DNA of 30,747 bases from Bacteroidales bacterium (GTDB lineage: Bacteria > Bacteroidota > Bacteroidia > Bacteroidales > Bacteroidaceae), in contig SFJN01000006.1 of the NCBI GenBank assembly GCA_004555055.1, positions 1 through 30,747 on the forward strand, in the 5' to 3' direction. Under the pieces are notes generated by a model, which saw only the letters and a list, made by a program, of their open reading frames with translations, ran no database searches and was not told where the DNA came from. Below are positions 1 through 6,010 of the stretch, one piece after another (within the stretch, counting starts at the first letter, position 1; every line of letters begins with the position of its first letter). A program made the translations under genes and the position numbers.

Positions 1-55
1 CATTGTAGGACTCTCCACGTTCTGCCATCCTCTTTATGTCTTCTGCTGTAATCAT
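1..55 (-). CDS. N-terminus of a leftward gene, possibly an AlbA_2-type ATP-binding/regulatory protein (cut by window edge)
   Basis: Reading leftward from the ATG at 55-53 gives an open frame that runs off the edge: MITAEDIKRMAERGESYN. The pattern 'GES-Y-N' shortly after the start resembles the beginning of AlbA_2 (putative DNA-binding / ATP-binding) proteins, which usually continue with V-E-F-K, but only 18 residues are visible, so the family is a guess. The start is supported by a near-consensus Bacteroidales promoter about 25 bp upstream (81-113) and by repeated palindromes overlapping it, which would suit a self-regulating DNA-binding protein. Confidence 0.5.
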   Translation of the reverse strand, partial: MITAEDIKRMAERGESYN

Positions 56-80
56 AAGATTTATGCTTTCTGAATTTGCT

Positions 81-113
81 GCAAAGTTGCACGTTTTCCA
101 TTGGAATTCCAAT
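81..113 (-). promoter_or_regulatory. Leftward promoter of the edge gene
   Basis: Read on the minus strand, ATTG (113-110), a 20-nt spacer and CAACTTTG(C) (89-81) match the Bacteroidales pattern TTTG-N19-21-TAnnTTTG with one mismatch in each box. The expected transcript start is near 75, giving a leader of about 20 nt to the ATG at 55. The -33 box lies inside the first operator palindrome. Confidence 0.5.
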
Positions 114-188
114 ATTGCTTTTGGAAAATTCCAACATTTTAATGTTTTTTATTGGAAATTGCAAGATAATAGCGCTTTTAGATTCCAA
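101..188. promoter_or_regulatory. Operator-like array of TTGGAA/TTCCAA palindromes
   Basis: TTGGAATTCCAA (101-112) is a perfect 12-bp palindrome. TTGGAA-AA-TTCCAA (121-134) repeats the same half-sites with a 2-bp gap. TTGGAAATTGCAA (152-164) is a degenerate copy, and a TTCCAA half-site lies at 183-188. The centres of the first two are 21 bp apart, about two helical turns. The first palindrome covers the -33 box of the leftward promoter, so repression of that promoter is the simplest reading. The binding protein is unknown; it could be the edge gene's own product. Confidence 0.5.
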
Positions 189-440
189 AAACAGGGCAAT
201 TAGCAACCTGTTAGTCTATGTATTCCAGTAAAGCAGACCGCATATACTTGCCCCAAGTTTGTCAACCATTGTAAACCTATGTCATCCCGGGTAAACTGAC
301 TTCACAAAGTGACAAAAACAAAGCTCCGAAGATTCTCCGCGGTAGAAATACGATGCAAAATTAGGCGGAAAATTCGGAACCAACAAATACGAACCTCGAA
401 GTGTTAAAATTTAGAGAACGCAGATATTCAGCACTTTAAT
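189..440. other. AT-rich intergenic stretch with no gene recognised
   Basis: Apart from the leftward promoter at 356-387 and a 17-codon minus-strand frame (269-216), I see no credible gene, RNA or repeat here. No tRNA-like cloverleaf was recognised. Confidence 0.5.
356..387 (-). promoter_or_regulatory. Consensus leftward Bacteroidales promoter without an obvious gene
   Basis: On the minus strand, TTTG (387-384), exactly 20 nt, then TAATTTTG (363-356) match the Bacteroidales consensus with no mismatch. Transcription would start near 350 and run left. Between there and the edge gene at 55 only tiny frames are present, the longest ATG frame noted being 17 codons at 269-216. The product could be a small RNA, a long leader for the edge gene, or nothing at all. 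Confidence 0.5.
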
Positions 441-444
441 TAGA

Positions 445-737
445 GGGGTGTTCTATAAATTAGTTTATTATTCAATTAGGAAGTGTTCTTATGCTTGGCT
501 TCGCCTTGCTCTGTCACGACTCGGGATAATCCAAACAAGTTTGGCTTCTCCTCTCGCTGCTCCATCGCTTGGCCACTTTTCAAGCTCTCACTTGTATCTT
601 TCTCTCCTTTAAACACTTACATAGCCCGCTGTGGCTTCGCCGAAGATTGGCTGCGGCTCGGCATAGCTGAAAACAAGTTTTCGCTCTGCTCTCACCTTGC
701 ACAATCTTTGCGCTCAAGCTAATTTATAGAACATCCC
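445..737. mobile_element. MITE-like non-autonomous element, 293 bp
   Basis: The ends form a terminal inverted repeat of 19 bp: 445-463 (GGGGTGTTCTATAAATTAG) and the reverse complement of 719-737 (GGGATGTTCTATAAATTAG), differing at one base. The element is flanked on both sides by TAGA (441-444 and 738-741), a plausible 4-bp target-site duplication. The interior has no transposase; an open frame at 483-722 has low-complexity, non-protein-like content and is probably spurious. The layout fits a miniature inverted-repeat element moved by a transposase elsewhere in the genome. I cannot name the parental insertion-sequence family. Confidence 0.65.
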
Positions 738-806
738 TAGAGTTGTTTCGTATTATTCATGGTTGTTTAGGCGTTCCTACATACATTCATAGAAAATTTC
801 CCCTTC

Positions 807-905
807 GGAAATCAAAAACCTCGGACTTCTTTGAGGGAAAGTTCCGAGGTTTTGAGATGAAAGTACGGATGTTTGGTGCAAAGAAGTCCGATGTTTTTGG
901 TTTCC
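807..905. repeat. Dispersed palindromic intergenic repeat, copy A
   Basis: The outer arms 807-833 and 879-905 pair over 27 bp with two mismatches. A competing inner hairpin pairs 815-825 perfectly with 843-853 (AAAACCTCGGA / TCCGAGGTTTT). The right half carries AAAGTACGGATGTTT (860-874) and CAAAGAAGTCCGATGTTT (879-896), both found again in copy B at 21739-21819. Short open frames on both strands are by-products of the repeat; in both copies one translates to K-V-R-M-F-x-x-K-K-S-D-V-F and should not be called as a gene. Confidence 0.75.
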
Positions 906-942
906 GGTTCCCTCCCCTACAAAAAAAAGTTTTATGAAAATA

Positions 943-1049
943 TCCTACATTTCCTACACCAAGGCACAAGAATCCCTGTATTTACTGACGATTTCGGGTG
1001 AAGGATTGGGTGTAGGATAAGATGTAGGATACATAAAAAAGGTGTAGGA
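943..1049. promoter_or_regulatory. Cluster of five TGTAGGA heptamers
   Basis: TGTAGGA occurs in direct orientation at 1011-1017, 1023-1029 and 1043-1049, and inverted (TCCTACA) at 943-949 and 952-958. The inverted pair and the first two direct copies face each other as an imperfect palindrome. The cluster lies 310-415 bp upstream of the large adhesin-like gene. It could be an operator or a decayed repeat; no known regulator is recognised. Confidence 0.4.
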
Positions 1050-1060
1050 TAAGGCATGTT

Positions 1061-1112
1061 TTATGGAATTATCCTTACTTTTTCCATAAGGAAGATGCAA
1101 AATCCTATAGGA
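1061..1112. repeat. Small inverted repeats in the leader region
   Basis: TTATGGAA (1061-1068) pairs perfectly with TTCCATAA (1082-1089), and TCCTATAGGA (1103-1112) is a perfect 10-bp palindrome. Both lie between the heptamer cluster and the promoter of the next gene. Their role is unknown; they may be protein-binding sites. The stretch 1113-1318 otherwise shows nothing recognisable. Confidence 0.3.
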
Positions 1113-1318
1113 AAATGTCGGGCTCTGAAGAGTTTTCTGTATACCAGTTCCGTCGGGAAGACGGTGTGTCTGGCCGCATCTGAAAGGGGGGACGTCCGGC
1201 TGGGCCGCACTTTCTCCAAGTGCAGTCCGAAAGGGGCTCGCCACATATCCCGACACGAAAAGGCATCAGAATGCACATGTTTCCCCCCAAAAAAACTACA
1301 CATGTCCATAAAAAGACT

Positions 1319-1326
1319 TAATTTTG
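1319..1326 (+). promoter_or_regulatory. Probable -7 promoter element of the 1518-aa gene
   Basis: TAATTTTG fits the Bacteroidales -7 box TAnnTTTG. No clear TTTG -33 box lies about 20 bp upstream, so it is partial. A transcript starting near 1333 would leave about 26 nt before the ATG at 1359, and would exclude the in-frame ATGs at 1056 and 1302 as starts. Confidence 0.45.
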
Positions 1327-1358
1327 CATCAAAATTTCATAAAAACATTCTTAAAATC

Positions 1359-4300
1359 ATGAAAATTCTCAAGAACTTATGCCTGGCACTGGCCATGGGA
1401 ACGGCGGCTCTCTGCTCCGCTCCCGACGCCTCTGCCCAACCGCCGGGAAAACAGGTGGTGGCGAAGTCGACGGCAGATATGGTGCTGCGACATGATGTAG
1501 AGGCGCGCCGCAGCATGCGTGCCGCCCTACCCCGTCCTGCCGCCAAGGCCCCACTGCGCGAAGCGGCCGCCGGTACGACCACCCTTTACGGCAGCGTCAT
1601 CGACAGCTATAGCGAGACGTACTATGTAGGTCCCGGCATCTATGCCTATTCGCCCTACGATGTCAGCAACTTCTCGTGCGTGGCGAAGGACATCCGTGTC
1701 TACGGAGGCGGAACCTATGGCAACGGCATCTACTATGCCCAGGACTTCACCGAGAACCGCGACGGCACACTGGTACTCCCCGTTGCCCTCCACCTGTACT
1801 CGCCCAAGGACAACTGGTTCCTGACGGAGACCTACTACGGAATGTGGTGGGACAACATTGCTTGCGACCTGGCCTACGACTACTCGCAACGCACACTCTA
1901 CGGCGTATTCTGGAACGAAGACTACACCAGCATCGACCAGTTCGGATACATCACCTTCAACGACCCGCAGAAGGGAGCCTTCAAGGCCAACCCCATCTCC
2001 ACGATGCCCGAACGCATCGCCGCCATCACCTCTTCGCCCGATGGTACCCTCTATGCTTTCGGCCGCAGCGGCAAGATGTATACCATCGACAGGGCCACCG
2101 GCGAGGCTACCGTCCGCGGACAAGCCGCACCGGGAGAAATCGTACCCTTCTACCAGTCGGCATGCTTCGACGAGACGACAGGGCATATCTTCTGGCACAC
2201 CATCTACAACGACTGGGGGGACTGGGGCACCTTCGAGGTGGATCCTGCCACTGCCAGCGGCACCCTCGTCGGCGACTGCGGCTACGACGGTTCGTACAAC
2301 TACGACCAGGTGACGGGTCTGACCACCCTTACCGACCCCACAGACGTGGTATGCGCCCCATCGCCCGTATCGGGACTTACGGTATCCGTCCTGGGCAATG
2401 CCGTGACGGCGAACGTGCGCTTCACCATGCCATCCACCGCAGCCGACGGTGCTTCGCTCACCGGAACGCTCCTCTATAACATCTATGTGGACGGCAAAAC
2501 CGCCGCATCGGCCGAGGCTGAAGCTGGAAAGACCGTGACCGCCCAGGTGGAATTTCCGGACAACGGCACACACCGCGTGACGGTAAGCGCAGAGAAGGAT
2601 GGCCGTGAAGGTCGCGTGACGGTGGCCGAAGCCACCAACAACACGCCTGCTCCCATGCCGCCCACCGACGTGAAGGCCAACGTCACCGAAAGTGGCGACG
2701 AGGAGAGCACGGTCAGCATCAGCTGGAACGCTCCTGCCACCGACGTAAACGGAGCTGCCATCGATGCCGCATCGCTGACCTACAGCGTCGTACGCCAGCC
2801 AGCCGGTGTGGAAGTCTACAACGGTGCTGCACTCGGCTGCACCGATGTGACACAGCATGTAGTGAAGCAGGACATCCGCTACGAGGTCTCGGCCATATAC
2901 AACGGTCTGGCCAGCGAACCGGCATCATCTCCCACCCTCACGGTCGGCACTGCCGCCAGTGCACCCTATGCATGCGACTTCACGGGCGACTGCAGCGACT
3001 GGCGCATCATCGACGCCAACAACGACGGTTCCACATGGACCATCACCAGCGGCCAGGCTTCCTACCGCTACAACGCGGAGAACGCCGCCGACGACTATCT
3101 CGTACTGCCTCCCCTTACCCTTGAGGCAGGCGAGCTCTACCATTTCGAGGTTACGGCCCACAACACCTCCCTCGTGGAACGTCTGGCGGCATTCGTGGGA
3201 ACGGCTCCCGAAGCGGAGGCCCTGCAGACGATGCTCATCAAACCTACCGACATCACCTACGACCCACGCGTCCACAAGCTCCGCGGCGACTTCCTTCCCA
3301 CCACAACCGGCCGCTACTACTTTGCCGTACAGTGCTGCAGCGATGCCGACATGAGTACGGTCTATGTTACCCACGTCAGCGTGACGAAGACTCCGGGTAC
3401 CGCCCCCGCCGCTCCCGAAGCCTTCACCGTCACCCCCGGCGAAAAGGGTGCACTCTCAGCCACCGTCGATTTCGATGTGCCCACCAAGAGCATCAACGGT
3501 GAGGCACTGTCGGCGGTAGACTACTGTCTGGTACGCCGCGACGGCAGCGAAGTGGCACGCCTTGACGGTGTCAGCCCCGGCCAGCACCTGCAGTTCACCG
3601 ACACGGAGGGACTCAGGGCCGACACCCACACCTACACGGTTTCGGCTGTGGCAAAGGGTGTGGAGGGCAACACCGTGAGCCAAAACCGCTATATCGGACT
3701 TGATGCCCCCGGCCCCGTACAGCGTCTCCGCGCCTGCGAAGACCTTGACGAACCCGGTACCATTGTCCTCGCCTGGGAACCGCCCACAGAGGGACAGCAT
3801 GGCGGATACATCAATCCCGACGACCTCGTATACTTCGTCTCCTACGGCTACAGCGGCGACGAGGTGGCCACCTACGACCGCACCTACCGCCACAAGCTCG
3901 ACATTTCGGGCGGGCAGACCTACCAGGCCTTCAGCGTCTATGCCGAGAACAATGCCGGCAGCGGTCGCTACGTCTGGCAGACGGTAGTGGCCATCGCCGG
4001 TCCTCCCATCGAGGCTCCCGTAGTGGAATCCTTCCCCGGAGTCACCATGAACAGCGGCCCCTGGCTCCCGGAAATCGTCATCGGCAACATCGGCGAAGCC
4101 TACTGGACACCTTGCGACGGCTCGATGCTTGCCGAAGGAAGCCAGGACAGCGACGGCGGAACACTGGTGTTCAACTCCTCGAAGACGGGAGTGGCCAGCC
4201 GCATCATCTCGCCGAAAATCTCCATCGCCAGCCTTTCGGACCCCATGCTCAGCTTCTGGGCATACTACACCGGTGCGAAGGACTCGCTGAAGGTGGAACT

Positions 4301-5915
4301 TTCGGCCGACTACAGCGAATATGAAACCCTCCTCAAACTGCCCATGGACGCCGAAACGCCGGGCTGGCACCGACATACCTGCGACCTCACGGGCTGGAAG
4401 GACAAGGGATTCGTGCGCATTGCCTTCCAGGGTGTGAGTGTGGAGACACGGAAAAGCATCACTGCCTTCGACAACTTTGCCATCAAGGAGGCGTCGGGCT
4501 GCGACCTCCAGGCTTCGCTGCTCGAAGGACCTGAAAAGATCAAGGTGGGCGAACGCGGATATTTCACCCTCGAAGTACGCAACATGGGCGAAACGCCTGT
4601 AGACGGCAACAAGTACACCGTGGAACTCTACAAGGACGACAAGCTCTGCCACACCGCCAAAGGCCGCAACATAGCCACCGACGGCACCCTCAGCATCATG
4701 CTCTCCGACGTGCCGACCATCGACGACAACGAAACCTGTACATACCACGCCGTGGTAAAGGCCGAAGGCGATGTCAATACAGAGAACGACCGCAGCAACG
4801 AGGTGAGCGTAGGAATCATCCTACCCCACTATCCCTGCCCCACTGCCCTCGAGGGCGCATGGACGGGCCACAGCATCCGCCTCAACTGGCAGGAACCCGA
4901 CCTCTCCACCATGCCGGCCCAAAGCACCACCGACAGTTTTGAGGACTATCCCGCATTTGCCATCGAAGGTTACGGCGACTGGACAACCGTAGACCGCGAC
5001 GGTGCACGCACCATCCGCATCATGCTCAGCGACATGCTCGCTCCGCTCGACTATCTCCATGCCGGCGAGCCCATGGCCTTCCAGGTGTTCAGCTCGCTCG
5101 AGGCCGGAATCCCCTTCAGCAGCTGGGATGCCCGCACCGGCGACCAGATGCTCGTGGCCTTCAAATGCGCATCGCCCGACCAGGGTGCAACGGAAATCTA
5201 CAACGACGACTGGCTTATCTCGCCCGCTCTCGACGGCACGGCACAGACCCTTTCGTTCTATGCCAAGACCGGTATGGGCAGCCCCTACGTCCCCGAAAGC
5301 TTTGAAGTGTGGGCTTCGTCCACGACGACCGACATTGATGCCTTCGTGAAACTGGGCGACACCTACGACATCGACAATGTCAGCGGCTGGCAGGAAATCA
5401 AGGTGACCCTCCCCGAGGGCAGCCGCCATTTTGCCATCCGTTGCGTAAGCCAGGCCAAGTTCGCCCTCCTCATCGACGACATCACCTACATCCCCGAAGG
5501 TGCCGCCCCGGAGGAACTCAGCCTCACAGGCTACAATGTTTACCGCGACGGCGAACGCATGAACGAAGCTCCCGTTGACGGCAACACGTGGGAAGACACC
5601 ACCACTGCCCTCGACGAAACCCATTCTTACCGCGTGACCGCCGTCTACGACAAGGGCGAATCGCTCTATTCGAATGCCGTCAGCGTACAGAACACCGCAG
5701 TCGACAAAGTGGATGCCGGCAATCTGCACATCGCCGCCGCTGAAGGCTGCATAGAGATTACGGGTGCCGAGGGCAGGAAACTCAGCGTCTACACCCCCGA
5801 TGGCCGTTGCCGCCTTGCCGCACAAGGACGCCGGCAGATGTCCATACCCGTGACGGAAGGCTACTACCTTGTAAATGTGGATGGAAATCCTGCCGTAACG
5901 CTCTACGTACGGTAA
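1359..5915 (+). CDS. Large secreted adhesin-like protein with choice-of-anchor J, Fn3 and T9SS-like sorting domain (1518 aa)
   Basis: The ATG at 1359 is chosen because it begins a good signal peptide (MKILKNLCLALAMG..., cleavage likely after ASA) just downstream of a -7 box; the frame is open from 1056. Rough layout: propeller-like region of Trp/Tyr-rich blades (77-328), two Fn3 modules (333-525), jelly-roll choice-of-anchor J module (535-672), two Fn3 (680-880), second jelly-roll (884-1043), CARDB-like module (1044-1155), third jelly-roll (1193-1378, with DDWLISPALDG), Fn3 (1388-1445), and a C-terminal domain (1452-1518) ending in LYVR that resembles T9SS type A sorting domains. The jelly-rolls resemble the cleaved-adhesin domains of Porphyromonas HagA/gingipains. 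No catalytic motif is seen. A binding or adhesion role at the surface is inferred. The next gene is a shorter paralogue. Confidence 0.8.
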   Translation: MKILKNLCLALAMGTAALCSAPDASAQPPGKQVVAKSTADMVLRHDVEARRSMRAALPRPAAKAPLREAAAGTTTLYGSVIDSYSETYYVGPGIYAYSPYDVSNFSCVAKDIRVYGGGTYGNGIYYAQDFTENRDGTLVLPVALHLYSPKDNWFLTETYYGMWWDNIACDLAYDYSQRTLYGVFWNEDYTSIDQFGYITFNDPQKGAFKANPISTMPERIAAITSSPDGTLYAFGRSGKMYTIDRATGEATVRGQAAPGEIVPFYQSACFDETTGHIFWHTIYNDWGDWGTFEVDPATASGTLVGDCGYDGSYNYDQVTGLTTLTDPTDVVCAPSPVSGLTVSVLGNAVTANVRFTMPSTAADGASLTGTLLYNIYVDGKTAASAEAEAGKTVTAQVEFPDNGTHRVTVSAEKDGREGRVTVAEATNNTPAPMPPTDVKANVTESGDEESTVSISWNAPATDVNGAAIDAASLTYSVVRQPAGVEVYNGAALGCTDVTQHVVKQDIRYEVSAIYNGLASEPASSPTLTVGTAASAPYACDFTGDCSDWRIIDANNDGSTWTITSGQASYRYNAENAADDYLVLPPLTLEAGELYHFEVTAHNTSLVERLAAFVGTAPEAEALQTMLIKPTDITYDPRVHKLRGDFLPTTTGRYYFAVQCCSDADMSTVYVTHVSVTKTPGTAPAAPEAFTVTPGEKGALSATVDFDVPTKSINGEALSAVDYCLVRRDGSEVARLDGVSPGQHLQFTDTEGLRADTHTYTVSAVAKGVEGNTVSQNRYIGLDAPGPVQRLRACEDLDEPGTIVLAWEPPTEGQHGGYINPDDLVYFVSYGYSGDEVATYDRTYRHKLDISGGQTYQAFSVYAENNAGSGRYVWQTVVAIAGPPIEAPVVESFPGVTMNSGPWLPEIVIGNIGEAYWTPCDGSMLAEGSQDSDGGTLVFNSSKTGVASRIISPKISIASLSDPMLSFWAYYTGAKDSLKVELSADYSEYETLLKLPMDAETPGWHRHTCDLTGWKDKGFVRIAFQGVSVETRKSITAFDNFAIKEASGCDLQASLLEGPEKIKVGERGYFTLEVRNMGETPVDGNKYTVELYKDDKLCHTAKGRNIATDGTLSIMLSDVPTIDDNETCTYHAVVKAEGDVNTENDRSNEVSVGIILPHYPCPTALEGAWTGHSIRLNWQEPDLSTMPAQSTTDSFEDYPAFAIEGYGDWTTVDRDGARTIRIMLSDMLAPLDYLHAGEPMAFQVFSSLEAGIPFSSWDARTGDQMLVAFKCASPDQGATEIYNDDWLISPALDGTAQTLSFYAKTGMGSPYVPESFEVWASSTTTDIDAFVKLGDTYDIDNVSGWQEIKVTLPEGSRHFAIRCVSQAKFALLIDDITYIPEGAAPEELSLTGYNVYRDGERMNEAPVDGNTWEDTTTALDETHSYRVTAVYDKGESLYSNAVSVQNTAVDKVDAGNLHIAAAEGCIEITGAEGRKLSVYTPDGRCRLAAQGRRQMSIPVTEGYYLVNVDGNPAVTLYVR

Positions 5916-5931
5916 CACCATCCTATAGAAC

Positions 5932-5973
5932 ATGCCCTGAAGGTGGAGCCTCACCTCCCCACTTTCAGGGCAT
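5932..5973 (+). terminator. Intergenic hairpin between the two adhesin-like genes (no T-run)
   Basis: The arms 5932-5948 (ATGCCCTGAAGGTGGAG) and 5955-5973 pair with one mismatch and one bulge around a 6-nt loop. No T-tract follows, so it may act as an RNA-stability or processing element, or a weak attenuator, rather than a full terminator. It lies 17 nt after the first stop and 38 nt before the next start. Confidence 0.5.
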
Positions 5974-6010
5974 TCATATGGAAGATTCCCGCATAAAAAT
6001 CCCTAGAACC

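Noticed and set aside
216..269. 17-codon minus-strand frame (MVDKLGASICGLLYWNT)
   Set aside because: Too short to support; it may be a remnant or chance frame, although a consensus promoter lies upstream.
483..722. 79-aa open frame inside the MITE-like element
   Set aside because: It fills the interior of a repeat element, has low-complexity composition, no domain and no promoter; likely spurious.
743..969. Short open frames on both strands over 743-969
   Set aside because: They are translations of palindromic repeat copy A; the same peptide pattern (KVRMF..KKSDVF) appears in copy B on the other strand.
1056..1358. N-terminal extension of the 1518-aa protein from the ATG at 1056
   Set aside because: The extension is not signal-like, it overlaps repeats and the -7 box at 1319-1326, and the MKILKNL start at 1359 gives a proper signal peptide.
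1..1358. tRNA, rRNA or CRISPR array in the left gene-free region
   Set aside because: No cloverleaf, rRNA core sequence or regularly spaced repeat-spacer units were seen.
1527..2858. Long minus-strand frames opposite the adhesin genes (also 3456-4748, 4821-5954, 6017-8533)
   Set aside because: They mirror high-GC codon bias of the real plus-strand genes; they lack domains, signal sequences and promoters.
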